From: Karstenula rhodostoma CBS 690.94
Taxonomy: Eukaryota; Ascomycota; Dothideomycetes; Pleosporales; Didymosphaeriaceae
Reading direction: 5' to 3'
Length of the DNA stretch: 64,000 nt
Assembly (NCBI GenBank): GCA_010093485.1
Contig: MU001515.1
Coordinates: 143,518-207,517, forward strand
Shown: in pieces, positions 10,037 to 20,936 of the stretch
How the letters are laid out: the number at the start of each line of letters is the position of its first letter
Numbering within the stretch: the first letter of the stretch is position 1
The notes under the pieces: model-generated
What the model saw: only the letters and a program-made list of their open reading frames with translations
Databases searched by the model: none
Told to the model about the DNA's origin: nothing
Translations under genes and position numbers: made by a program

Positions 10037-11231
10037 TCAAGGAGATCCATGAGATCCACCACAGATCTGGAGCTGGAAGTGCAACGACGCGTGACCAGTG
10101 TTCACGTCCCGGAGACTGCGGTCTTTGATGTAGTCAGAAGCAGCATCCGACATGCTCTTCTTCTTGAGTTTTTGCGTAACGATTTCGCTCCCATGTCGGA
10201 GGCGGATAGTGACGTCCGGGCTGCCGTATTCGCCGTCATATGTGTCCAGCTTCACGCGGATGACTTCACGGTCCTGGATGTCCGCAAGCCACTTGGCGTT
10301 GTCGTGGGCAAGGAATTTGTCCAGGGCGAGAAGGTATGGATACTGCTCCATGAGCAAGAAATCGGCGAATGCCTCACGATGTTCCTCAAAGTGAGGACAG
10401 CCATTCTCCTCCAACTCGTCGATATCCGTTTCTCCGAACATAATCTCCTCCTCGCACATGAAACAATCATCGAGCCTGTCGTTCCACAGTCCCTCCTCTT
10501 GGGTGAGCTCATGCGGAACAAACTCGAACTTGGTGGCAGGAGAAGCCGCGTGCATGCGAAGCATCTCGGTTAGGTCGAGGTTGTTCTGTCCAAAAGCATC
10601 TTGACAGTGCGAGATCTGAATCAGCTTGGGCATGTTGGTGGAGTAGTCTGCTCCGCAGCCATAGAAGGTGTGGATATAGACCGAGAGATAGCGGGGTAGG
10701 ACGCGAATGCTCGAATTGCGCAACCAGATGGGTCGATATTCTTTGCGGATGAGCTTGCAGGTCTGTGTGAGGCCAAGGAAGTTGCGTGCAGAGAGAGAGC
10801 ATTCGTACTTCGACATTGGCCATTGGCTTCGGCCACAGCCGTGTCCGGTGTGCATGTCGATTAGCGGCACAGCGTCTTCCCAGCCCTCGAAGTTGTCGCG
10901 CTCAGTGGCGAAGTGGTAGATGCGGTTCCGGATCTCTGCGCACGATGCATTAGCATGTACAGGAAGCAGTGGCCTCAAATTGAACGTACCGGGCGGCATG
11001 TCCACCAGGCCTTTGGGCTTGTTCTTCTTCTCCTGCGCAGCGAGGGACGCCGGCGCGGCGCTCCCCTTCTTCGGGGTCTTCGCCTTGTTGGAATTCTTGG
11101 CCTTCTTCGTAGCTTGACCCTTACCGCTGCTGAGAGCGGGGGAGCCGAGCTCGCGCTTCTTTCCGGCTCGTCTGGACGCTGTCAGTATGCATACCCGCAA
11201 CACCGTCGAGGTGGACTCACGTCAAGGCCAT
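10037..11231 (-). CDS. 2EXR/F-box-like protein with basic N-terminus
   Basis: The minus-strand exons are 11221-11231, 10990-11171 and 10037-10935. The introns at 11172-11220 and 10936-10989 have GTGAGT and GTACGT donors and restore the phase. The first exon codes only MAL plus two bases of codon 4. Residues 5-55 are Lys/Ala/Ser-rich and nuclear-localisation-like. The second splice creates GLVDMPPEIRNRIYHFA, the hallmark of 2EXR/F-box-like fungal proteins. Then come LTQTCKLIRKEYRPIW and a long C-terminal region with a CFMCEEE stretch. Total 363 aa. The role (ubiquitin ligase adaptor or otherwise) is inferred from the family only. Confidence 0.78.
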
Positions 11232-11984
11232 TGTTGCGGCTGAGACTTGCGATTGAGAGTTGAGAGGTTCGCACAATCACAGAGAGGGCGAAGAGGGTGA
11301 AGTGCAGGAAGCTGCGGGGAAGCGCGGGTTTATGTGCAGGTGCGGGTGGGGCGTGACGTAGCGCGTGCTTGCTCTAACACGTGGTCACGTGTGACAGCCC
11401 TGGCGGGCCTGAGCACCATCACCCACGAACTAGGAAAGGCCTACCAGTTGGCTGGAAAAGCGCTCAGAGGCATCAATACTATATTTACTGGAGCTACGAT
11501 ATAACTCCAAGCTGACGAATTGTTAGTAAAGCTACGCAGCTTTAACATAAAAGATCTAGTCACGATATATACATCGCACAGGATTTAACACGACATATAT
11601 TGAACACAGGCAAGCCTAAATTGCTCACCCGACCTCGTTTATCCACTTGCAACGCTTCGTTTTGTGTTACTTTTAAGCAACAGTCTACATTGTTGTCTAT
11701 TCCTTTACGGGAGACCACTTTGTTGTTCATGTCAACGATCAGAACATCATCCTACATAGTTCGAAGGCTGCAACTGAGCCCCTATCAAGTGCACCTACGG
11801 GTACTTTCGTCTAGCACCGCTCAATATTTGCTGACACAGTCACATATTCTTGAACCCGTCGACCCATCAATCTTGACCTGGGTAAACCCAAGGCACTTAG
11901 CTCTATGCTTGACCTGCTTGTCTGGTCCAACATAAAAACCTTTGAAGAGGTGGCTGATGGTTGTTCTGCATGCACAGAGGCGGC

Positions 11985-12215
11985 TTCACAGGTCGTGGGC
12001 GCGGATAGGCAAACTACGTCTGAGCAGGTCACACTCTATAAACACAAACTCCATGTTCAATGTATTCAAAACGCGTTTCGGGTGCGGTGTTGGACGCATT
12101 GTGGAGTGGATATCCGTTCTTGCCTCGTTCACTCGTTGCTACGGTGGTGGCGCACTTTCTCCGTGCGTACGCTCGCGTATATACATTTTTCTTCTTTATC
12201 ACATCGATATCCAGC
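11985..12215 (+). promoter_or_regulatory. Relic promoter block shared with the orphan gene at 30545
   Basis: Three short segments match the upstream region of the intact paralogue in order. GGCAAACTACGTCTGAGCAG (12008-12027) resembles sequence at 30001-30020. TGCCTCGTTCACTCG (12121-12135) resembles 30356-30370. ACGCTCGCGTATATA (12170-12184) resembles the TATA segment at 30418-30438. By eye about 70-80% of positions match within the blocks, so the duplication carried the promoter. The rest of 11232-12266 shows no gene. Confidence 0.45.
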
Positions 12216-12266
12216 CACGTACACTATACTCTACTGAAGAACCTGTATACACACTCAGTCCCAAAC

Positions 12267-12756
12267 ATGTCAGGACGACAAGCTACCCAGCACTCAATCC
12301 CCGCGTCAGTCCCCAACTCAACTGTCACCACCGTGAAAGAAGTGCGCGAGTTCCCCAATCTCCACTTTGACCTCGATATCAATATTCCGCCTTCTGAGCA
12401 AGCTTCCATCCTGGATGCGCTCAGACGCCGCCTGGGTCGATAGTCGTGCAATTTACCTGCGGTACCTACCCTTCGGACCCCTATCCTGGTGCTGTGGCGA
12501 CGCGAGCCACCATTTATCAGGGTTGGCACCAGACTCGTAGCGAGCATTTCACCGTGGCACTGCATTAGGTGAATGTCTGGAGGTAAAGCAATATTGCGTG
12601 CTTGGTTTGCTTTTCACTTCAACCTGTTACAGAGTTCAACTCCTTCATTCTGAACAGGGAACCCGTCAAGGGAAGCAGATACGGTGCTACCTACATGTAC
12701 CGTTATGGAATTGAGACGGTAGCTTTGGGGCAGAACGTTCATCCCGGATGAACTTG
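12267..12756 (+). pseudogene. Relic of the orphan gene at 30545-31416
   Basis: The ATG at 12267 opens a frame ending at TAG 12441-12443. Just before that stop the frame matches the paralogue (ILDALRRRLG versus LLDAMRRLPQ). After a frameshift the match continues: SIVVQFTCGT, then ATIYQGWHQ, and EHFTVALH, followed by an in-frame TAG near 12567, against SIVAQFARGT, ATIYKGWHQ and QHFTVRLE. The intron is conserved: exon 1 ends at AG|GTAAAG (12582) and the acceptor is GAACAG (12657), exactly as in the intact copy. Exon 2 starts PVKGSRYGAT against PVPGGQFGNA and stops early. Two stops and a frameshift mark it as decayed. Confidence 0.7.
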
Positions 12757-12759
12757 AGG

Positions 12760-14267
12760 TGTACAGATGGTCTGACAGCTGTTATTATGATCAGTCGTGT
12801 CAACTGATAATGAAGTGCGGTACATTGAACTCCACTATTCCATCTGGATCCTTATATCTGTGATATTTCGTCTTCCATTCACAACGCTGTCATGGTGCGT
12901 TTTGAATAGAGCTATACTCTGATTATTTCGTGTACGTTGCATATACCATTATCAGATTAGCTAACTTACAAAATCCTTCGCAGATATGCAGTCGTGTGCT
13001 GAAAGATCATCTACAACCCGCTCTCATGGATACATGCATGTTCACATTCTTGCCCAAAGTTTCTGTCCAGTTTCAGATCAACATCGGTTGCATCAAGGTT
13101 GATATTACATCCGCTCATCAACCTAATACAGCCTGAAACTAAATTACTAAATTTCTAGTCGATGCAATGTCTTTGCGATGGTCGTTTCTATTGTGCGGGC
13201 GCCTGGGGGCAAGTTTGGCTCAGCCCACACATGACAGTGATAAGGCAGCATATCGCCACCCACGACTACTTTCCAACTTACTACTCTGCCTCACTTAGTG
13301 TCATGAAGTCATCTCATGCTGCCTTGAATCGATTCTTGGAAGAGCTATGTTTCCAGAGAATGCCATGACTCTGCGCCATGCCGGAGAAATGTTCGCAGGC
13401 TCGCAGAAGGTTGGAAGCTGTGGTGGCGATATATACATCAGCAATTCCATCTGTGGCGGTGTGCCAGCTGGGTCTCAGCCTGGTGGCGATAGATGCAGTG
13501 TCTGGTACATGGAGATACACATGTGCACGTTTTTGAAAGTGATCCATCAAGCTGTGAACTCGAAGTCAAGTTATACCTTTTGACATTTCGCTCTCCGGTA
13601 GACATGTATGAAGTCGTTTTTCAACAGATGGTCCTCTCTGTGCTTAATCAAACATCCAGGCGGCAAAGCTGCAAGGCTGAAACATGCGAGGGGGGAAAAT
13701 CCGACACCGTCCACTTCACCAAGCCAGCCAGCATCAGCTGCAATCCCCTCAATCTAATGAACTCACTTATCCAAATATGGTGTTTTTCGAATTACAAATA
13801 CTCGATCGAAACTTTGGCCCTAAGACAATGATCCTGCGCTTGTTTCGGCTGGCAGCCGACCAGAAGAACACGTCATCTCATCACGCGCAAGCCCAGCCAC
13901 GAAAGTTCGTTGATTTCCGCACTGCTCGTATTAACTTTGCACATGCACGTTGGTATTTTTTGGTAGTTAAGCGCCGTATGGGGCCAGGCAACTACTGGTT
14001 CCGGCCCCCAACCATGCTGCGGTTAGCCTGTTGCTCGCAACAACATCGCCCTTTCCAGCTGAGTTCTGCGTGGAGCTGATGCCCAGACCTGCGCCTTACG
14101 AGCACCGCCACCTCGCTCTGCGCCTGCGGCGAGGCCCTGCTACATCGCGCTTGCTATACAGTGCCTGAGTTTGACTGCTATATTAAATGTTGAAAAGGCA
14201 CCACTACTACTTCATACCCTCGGGACTCATCCAAAACTTCCCGCAACTCATCAGACCCAAAACCAAG
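12760..14267. other. 1.5 kb with no supportable gene
   Basis: Many short frames on both strands, none with a recognisable motif, codon pattern or convincing splice sites. It is probably degraded intergenic DNA around the orphan relic. Confidence 0.45.
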
Positions 14268-14950
14268 ATGCCCGAGCCTATGACACTCGCGCTCGGCGCC
14301 GGCGCAATAGGCCTCGGCTACAAAGCCATCCGCAAAGCGAAAAAGCACCATCGCGAGAAAGAAGCTCGCAAAACAATCCGCGCTTAGCGCCGCCGAAACA
14401 CAAAGCATACACTCCGACGTCCGTCAAGTAACGCGACACTTCACTCGCAGCACCGTCGGCGGCACTCTGGCTGCATCGCTCAGCCACGTACTACCGCACA
14501 TGGTATTACCTGCGGGCATGAACCTGTACCTTTTCAAAAAGGCGAAAGACGATTGGAGGACATTGAATGCGTACATGAAAGAGAAGGGGGCGACTGTCCG
14601 CAAGAGGGATGTTGCAAGGGGGATAGGGAGGGCGCTGGTCGAGAAAGCGATGCTGGTGCCGATTACGCTAGGACATGACGACTTCTTGTTAGCGATGCCG
14701 CAAGGGTCGATGACGACAGCACTCGCGGGGCATCAGGCACTGCTTGAAGTTCCGGGGATTGGGGAGGCGAACAAGCTCATCCAAGCACCTGTGGAGATAT
14801 TCCAGCAAGACCATCATATTCTGACTTCAGATGAGCGCTTGGAGGCTATCAGTCGTGGTATGGTGGATATGGGAGGATGGGACGCGCCGGCGAAGGATAT
14901 TGCGGCTAATGTGGGAATTGCTGGGACAATTGCGGCGGCAACGGAGTATG

Positions 14951-15288
14951 TAGTGGATCGGCCGCTGGAGTACCGGAGGGAAAGCTTCAATCGGTGTAGT
15001 GAGCGGATACTGTGGCTGCAGCCCTATCTTTTGGCAGTGGGGACTTCTTGGCCCGGCTTCAAAAAGCGATATGATAATACAAATTTACTTAATAATAGGG
15101 TATTTAAGTCTTAATAAAGCTTAGCTCCGCCTTTTTTAGGTATTATTGATACCTTTAGTATAGTTCTATTATATCACAGTATCCCTGCTCCGGAGGACCC
15201 ACTGCCAAAAGATAGGGCTACAACCATAGTAGTGGATCGGCCGCTGGAGTACCGGAGAGAAAGCTTCAATCGGTGTAGTGAGCGGATA
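14951..15288 (+). repeat. 59-bp direct repeat flanking the TIR element
   Basis: Positions 14951-15009 and 15230-15288 are the same 59 bases with one G/A difference. Both begin and end in TA. The 220-bp TIR element fills the gap exactly. The repeat is host coding sequence, so the insertion came with, or was followed by, a local duplication far longer than the TA expected for such elements. Confidence 0.85.
15010..15229 (+). mobile_element. TA-flanked MITE, copy 1 (220 bp)
   Basis: Left terminus CTGTGGCTGCAGCCCTATC (15010-15028) and beyond; the right terminus is its reverse complement ending at 15229. The terminal inverted repeats run 32 bp with three differences, all transitions. TA lies on both sides (15008-15009, 15230-15231), the target duplication of Tc1/mariner/Fot1-type elements. 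There is no coding capacity. The termini match copy 2 at 15605-15957. Confidence 0.85.
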
Positions 15289-15356
15289 GGTACGTGTGTT
15301 GTTCAACGGAGGACGGAGGCGCTCGTCGATAGAGTTTCAGTGTTATGATAATGATA

Positions 15357-15402
15357 GTTGCCGCGGCTTCCAGAAGCTCGCGAAGTATCATATTTGATGA
15401 TA
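15357..15402 (+). repeat. Dispersed repeat, partner at 31636-31682
   Basis: The stretch containing TTGCCGCGGCTTCC and AGCTCGCGAAGTATCA recurs at 31636-31682 with few changes. It belongs to no gene here and is probably a fragment of a repeat family. Confidence 0.6.
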
Positions 15403-15604
15403 ATGATAGAGAATAATGTGTACTTCTACATTTTGGCAGTACGTACCTTGAGAAAAAAACGTCTCACCATAAAAGGCCCTTCCTGGAATTTTGTTTAACA
15501 TGCCATGTCCGCTAGTGCTATCGCAAATTTTCCAGTTGGTCTCTTTTCTGACTCGCGCAGCCAATCGTCGGTTGTTTATCAATCCCGGCAGGTACTCCGT
15601 AATA

Positions 15605-15957
15605 CTGTGGTTGCAGCCCTATCTTTTGTTAGTGGGTCCCCGGAGTTGCCACCCCGTACAAAAACCTCCAGAACCATACAAAGTATTAATCGATATAAAG
15701 TACCTAGATTTACCCCCTTTATTTGTGCATTAGCAAAGCACAACACGCCTTTTTATCCCCCTACTTTATTGAGTCACCCTACCTTATAGTAAATCTCTAT
15801 AATATACCTAGATTTAGCAGCCAATCGCTATTAATAGAAGTACCTCGGTATATTCATGTATTTTACAGATGACGAATCAAGACTTTCATCGCCAAGAAAT
15901 CTCCAAAAACACCCTCTCCGGCGGACCCACTAACAAAAGATAGGGCCGCAACCACAG
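15605..15957 (+). mobile_element. TA-flanked MITE, copy 2 (353 bp)
   Basis: Begins CTGTGGTTGCAGCCCTATC and ends with the inverted match at 15957. The inverted repeats extend through TTTTGTTAGTGGGTCC, with TA at 15603-15604 and 15958-15959. The ends are shared with copy 1 but the interior is different and AT-rich. It lies about 140 bp upstream of the SDR start at 16096, so it could contribute to that promoter. Confidence 0.85.
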
Positions 15958-16021
15958 TAAATCCCCACCCAAACTCGGAAGACTAAGGATTGACCGTATT
16001 ACCAACACACGACTGCAGAAA

Positions 16022-16032
16022 GTATATATATA
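16022..16032 (+). promoter_or_regulatory. TATA-like element upstream of SDR
   Basis: The TATATATATA stretch lies about 65 bp before the ATG at 16096, in a suitable place for a core promoter. No regulator site recognised. Confidence 0.4.
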
Positions 16033-16095
16033 GGCAGCACATAATGCTGGATATATCTACATCCTCTCGCACGAACTATCGTACAACGTCCCGCA

Positions 16096-17088
16096 ATGGC
16101 AGACCTCAAACTCAGTGACCTTAAAATCGCACGCGACCTAGACTGGTCTCCCGACTCCTTAAACGACCTAACGGGGAAAGTTGCCATCGTCACCGGTGCC
16201 AACAGTCTGTCGTCCATAGGAGGCAACATCGCTCACCAACTCGCCCTCAAAGGTGCGAGAGTGTACATCGGCGCTCGCAACCTCGCAAAAGCAAAAGCAG
16301 GCATTGAAGAAATACTCGAGCAATCGCCTTCCATCAGCGCTTCGAGCCTCAAGCCATTCGTCGCTGCAGTGGACGATTTCGCCTCAGTCAAAGCGGCGGC
16401 TGATGCGTTCCTGAAAACCGAGACCAGACTGGACATCCTAGTCAACAACGCCGGCATCTTCCCCCTCTCCTTGGAGTACGACCAATACGGCGTGAACAAA
16501 GTCATGGCGACAAACCACCTGGGCCCCTTCCTTCTCACTACAATGCTGTTGCCCGTGCTCAAAAGCACATCCGATGCGTCTCCAAACAGCGACGTCCGCA
16601 TCATCAATGTCTCGAGCGGCGTAATCGACGTCCTTCCACCAGGTCATTCCTTTTCCTCGCTGGAAGCCTGGAACAATGACTTCGGTGGCGAAAAAAACCC
16701 ACTCAGATTCCTGCATCGGTACGCGTACTCGAAACTGGCAAATGTGCTGTTCACCAAGGAGCTCCAGCGCCGACTCAGCCAAGAAGGGTCTCGTATATTG
16801 GTTGCTGCCGTGCATCCTGGTGTAGTTGCCACGCCGGGAACAAAGCACGTGTTCGGAGCGGATAGTGCGGAATACCGTGCTTGTATCACGGCCTACGAAG
16901 GGGCCTTGACCGAGGTGTGGTGCGCGGCGCATCCGGAGGTTAGAGAGAAGGAGGAAACGTTCAAGGGCGCGTTTTTTGTGCCTTACGGCCAGGCAAGGGA
17001 AGTGACGGGGCTGGCAGTGGATGAAGGGGAAGCTGGGAGGCTTTGGGAGCTCAGTGAGAGGATTCTCACCGGGTTGGACAAGGACTGA
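16096..17088 (+). CDS. Short-chain dehydrogenase/reductase (retinol dehydrogenase-like)
   Basis: An intronless 330-aa protein. The Rossmann motif starts KVAIVTGANSLSSIGGNIA (residues 28-46); the Gly-rich loop is slightly longer than the usual TGxxxGxG. Then DILVNNAGIFP (NNAG motif), VRIINVSSGV (catalytic Ser region), and YAYSK (Tyr209, Lys213). HPGVVATPG follows as in the RDH/WW-oxidoreductase branch. All catalytic residues are present, so it is probably an active NAD(P)-dependent oxidoreductase; the substrate is unknown. It is convergent with the Agd3-like gene downstream. Confidence 0.88.
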   Translation: MADLKLSDLKIARDLDWSPDSLNDLTGKVAIVTGANSLSSIGGNIAHQLALKGARVYIGARNLAKAKAGIEEILEQSPSISASSLKPFVAAVDDFASVKAAADAFLKTETRLDILVNNAGIFPLSLEYDQYGVNKVMATNHLGPFLLTTMLLPVLKSTSDASPNSDVRIINVSSGVIDVLPPGHSFSSLEAWNNDFGGEKNPLRFLHRYAYSKLANVLFTKELQRRLSQEGSRILVAAVHPGVVATPGTKHVFGADSAEYRACITAYEGALTEVWCAAHPEVREKEETFKGAFFVPYGQAREVTGLAVDEGEAGRLWELSERILTGLDKD

Positions 17089-17335
17089 GGTAGGGGTCTT
17101 GGAGTCACATGTATGGATTGTATTTCGTAATTTCCGAGGCAACATAGCCCACGAAGTGCCTACAGTACGTTAAGATGAGATGGCTCCTGGCGTGCAACTC
17201 GCTTGGTGATGAGGTTCCGCCCAAGGTTTCGATGAGTTGGCTGGATATACAAGGATTACGAGGTCAAAACGATATAGTTTATCAAGATCTGTGGGTTCAA
17301 ACTATGGACTATTAATACTTCTCGAGATCGAAACA

Positions 17336-19521
17336 TCAAAACTTCAATGCAGTAGACAAGTCGAATAACCTGGGGCTATTGACACCAGCAGTGATCCAAA
17401 GCGTCAGCGGGTCCTTGCCCTTCTGTTCCCTGCCTGCATCTTGTAAGTCCTTGACGTCGACGGGTACCGTTACAGGGATATCGTTAATGCACTCTGCTTG
17501 TATGGTGCTTAGTGCTATGCCAGTGATCGATTTCCTGTCGCTCGAGAGCTGATATATGAGACTTGGCAGGCATTCGTCACGCAGCTTCCGAGCAATGATG
17601 GCTTTTGCCGTGTCGTCGTGCTTGAGCGTGATCACAGGCCATTCGACGCTGAAATAGTGTTAGTGTGGCACGTGCTCGTAACCAATGCGAGATCCAGTCA
17701 CGTACAGTCTTGCGAACTCGTAAACAACAGCCTCAGTCCAAGCCATCAGCAGGCTCCACTTCTTGTTTTTCCCTAGCAGCGTGGTTGCCTTGGTATCGCT
17801 CACACGAAGATTGGCTTGGTGGAACATGTACGGATCCCAGCGCAAGCCAAGCAAATACTTCGTGTTAACACTCTTTTCATACTCGAGTTGCGCGTTGAAG
17901 TCGCCCGAGCCACCTGCAATCGCTTTCCACTCAGTGTTGACACAACTCGGCGTGTCGCAATTGTAATAAATGGAAGAACCATATCTGCCGATGATGTAGA
18001 TACCGTCGTATCCATTTTCCTTCACATTGCTGATCACCGGATGATAGTCCGATTTGCGGCTTAGAACATTCATGAGGACGGGCCGAGAGTTGTCGCCAAC
18101 CGCATACCGTATGCCGTACTCATTCCAAGCGCGCAGTGCGTCGCCGTTGTGCAGACCAGTGATGCCGGGCGGTATGATGCCCATGGTAGAAAAGTAAGAT
18201 TTGGAAACAGTGTCAGTAAATCCGATGGTCTTGAACCAAGCTTGATTCCAAGATATCTCTTTCTCTACGTCCGCGTACGTTGCGTTGGTCTCATCCTCGT
18301 GGGTGAATGTGTGCGATACATGGAAGAATGAGTGCATGTTCGTTTTGTCCGCGAAGTAGACCTCTAATGGGTCCAGCTGGGAGCATTTGAGTGACCAGGA
18401 ATAGCTTTTGAACTTCTTGTTCCACAGGTCTTTGCCAGTTCCGATAGGCTTCACGTACTCAAGAGGACCATCGATCTGGGTCTCGTACTCAACGCCTTCC
18501 TGAGGATCGCATCGTGCAGGCTCATTATCATAGTCTTTTTCCACGGCCGCTTCAATGTTTCCGTTGCCATTATGTCCGAGCTCTATCACGTAGCTCGATC
18601 CGGCCGGAAGCTTTGAGTTCACTTCCTTCGTCCAAGCAACATGCTCCTGGAAGTCGGCGGGGAGGATGCGATAAGGCTTGTTCGTTTGATAAAGCTCGGT
18701 CTCTACAAACACATCGTCGACTTGCGTATTGAAGTATACGCGTCGAAAGCCCAGGAAAAGCCCTCTCGTAATCCAATGGATCCAAGCGTGCGACAGTAAT
18801 GTGGATGACGTCAGGTTTGGATCAAAGGCTGAAAACCAGATTTGCTGCTCACGTCCACTTGGGAACCTGTTGTTCACAGCAGCTGTTGTCTTTGAAGTAC
18901 CACTGTTGAATTGCGCAATCTCTGTTGCAAGCGAGGTATTCGTAATCTTTGCGGGATACTTAGTTAGATTGAGAGTACTCGTCTGAGCATTTCTGCGAAG
19001 AATTTCAGTGGGAATGGCCGCAGTTTGGGGTCAACTTACGCTTTCAAGTTTGCAGTAGGAAAGCTACTCGTATCCGTAACGGCAACAGGCTGATCTACAG
19101 TAACAACGCCACCTGAGCTCTGCACGCCAAAATCTGCACTTGGCCATGCATTCAGTCGTACCATTCGCACGCCAAACGCTTCTTGGTATCTGTATAGCTC
19201 TTGCCATTGCTTCTCGCTCAGTGTTGTCTTCCAGTCGTCTCCATTGTTATAACCCCGAGCGCTCACGGCAACAATACCTCCAAAATTTCCAGCATCTGGT
19301 GTAGAATTCAATTGCGGAAATCCTGCGGCGGACAGCGAGAGATCGACAGTCTGGTAAGGTATTCCGTAGCCTTGGAGCACGAGAGTTCCGGGTAGCGTGG
19401 CATTCTTATCCCGAACCAAAACCAGGAGCGTGCTGTTGACAGTAACAGCTGCATTGACCAATTGGAGCAGAGTTGTCGCGAGGATGCATAAACTGAGGAA
19501 TACCTTGAAGGACGGGGCCAT
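17336..19521 (-). CDS. agd3-like: Agd3-like extracellular polysaccharide deacetylase
   Basis: The minus-strand exons are 19040-19521, 18992-17706 and 17648-17336; introns 18993-19039 and 17649-17705 restore phase (693 aa). A signal peptide is clear (FLSLCILATTLLQLVNA). The middle contains LGFRRVYFNTQVDDVF (about residue 250, an Asp pair in a polysaccharide-deacetylase-like core), ELGHNGNGNIE, and FHVSHTFTHEDETNATY (His pair). These features, length and secretion fit fungal Agd3 (CE18), which deacetylates the exopolysaccharide galactosaminogalactan at the cell surface. The family assignment is from memory. None of the other genes of the A. fumigatus galactosaminogalactan cluster is recognisable here, so the gene appears stand-alone. 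Confidence 0.75.
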
Positions 19522-20936
19522 TATGAAAATAGATAATAAAAGCTATTGAATGTCTGATAAGGCGGGCGTGTTGGCCAGAATGGAGCGAATGCATGTCTTT
19601 TTAGATGTTCTTCTTTCAAGCATAGGATCCGTCGTTCTACCGGAAAGGTCGCTCCGCTGCGAGGGATCGCTTGCTAAAGCACCAAGTATGGACATTATTG
19701 GCGAAGTAACACGGCAGTCTATACACTTTATCCGATGGCGCCTCGGGATCGATGTTCGTATATATAGAAATTTGCATGATCAGTTAACAGACCCACGACA
19801 GAATGTAACCATGGTGTGTGAAGTAAGCATTGCAGTCTTAACCCGAATGACGATCCATGCTCAGAACGGCTGCATTGTTTTTTCGGATGCGATCGAGCAA
19901 TGACAGCTTTCCAGGACGCGCGTCTTGATCGAAAGGTGGAGCGTACATAGATGAAATGCAATATGGGCAACCGGGTAATAGCGAACCCCATCGTATATGC
20001 GAGCAGCAAGAATTTATATGCGCAAACCAGGCCAATACGACGGCCAAATTGCGAAACGGAGTCGATGGGACGTCGATGAAGAGAGGGGACGACGCGCCGG
20101 GATGCAAAGGGAAGCTCGATATTACGTCAGCATCAACGTTCCTATCCTGGTCTAGACTCGTCCCCTGCTCCCTGCATCATCGCTTTCATGATTTTCCGTC
20201 CTGTAAAGTGATAGACAAAAATACAGGCTGCAACTGCAGGCCAATAGTAATATGGAATAAAGCATTGAGGGCGGATAAAGGATTAAGTAAGCACGTTTGG
20301 CTTAGGCTTGGCGGGACCGCGCGCCGATAAAACCACGGTCAAGACGCGATCGCTTTCATCGCGACAGCACATTAGCCAGCATCTTCCAAAAACACTGTTC
20401 GCTTTCTTCTCATTCTCCCCTCAATCACCACCAAGCCTGATGATTAGGATGTGTAGTATCCACGATCGCCCAGTCGACGAACATCCAGATGCGCCTGCAA
20501 GTGTTTCAACGCCCGGGGCGAACAACGTCCAATGCACAGACAATCTGTCCCAAATGACTAGACGGCGAACTCTGGGTTCCATGGATGGTTGCGAAGAATC
20601 GTAATGTGATCCTCTACCCCTCTCGTGACCGACTCTTTCAATGTACATTGCTGCTCTTTTATGCACCTTAAGAAATCGTGAAGACGATCGATCCTGGCAC
20701 CTGCATCAAGACTTATACGCACGAGTGGATTGAGGTTCTTGCATAGCAATTGCTAGGAGATTGTTGTATGCAACGGAGTCTAGTCCATTAAGAGACTGAG
20801 TAGCGGAATCCTTCGACCACTAAAATGGTAAAGGCTAACCTAGATTGCGATGGTTCCCTTTTCGTCTCACGTTCTTTATAAACCATCTTCGCTCCATCGG
20901 TCATTATGTCCGCAACCACGATTTCCATTGACAATC
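19522..20936. other. 1.4 kb intergenic between divergent genes
   Basis: Holds the upstream regions of the Agd3-like gene (-) and the membrane protein gene (+). Only short frames; no motif or repeat recognised. Confidence 0.5.

Larger units (their letters stand above)
14268..15348 (+). pseudogene. Unknown gene broken by a frameshift and a TIR element
   Basis: The ATG at 14268 starts MPEPMTLALGAGAIGLGYKA and then a basic stretch, stopping at 14385-14387. The continuation lies one frame over (AKQSALSAAETQ, RHFTRSTVGGTLAASLSHVL, VLPAGMNLYLFKKAKDDW) and is coherent to NRCSERI at 15009. No GT-AG intron explains the shift. A 220-bp element follows at 15010-15229; read through, it adds about 35 foreign residues before a stop at 15112-15114. 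After the element a 59-bp copy of the preceding coding sequence leads into an alternative C-terminus (GTCVVQRRTEALVDRVSVL), stopping at 15346-15348, which I take as the original end. I do not recognise the family. A Gly/Ala-rich N-terminus and a conserved-looking core suggest a real former gene. Confidence 0.6.
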
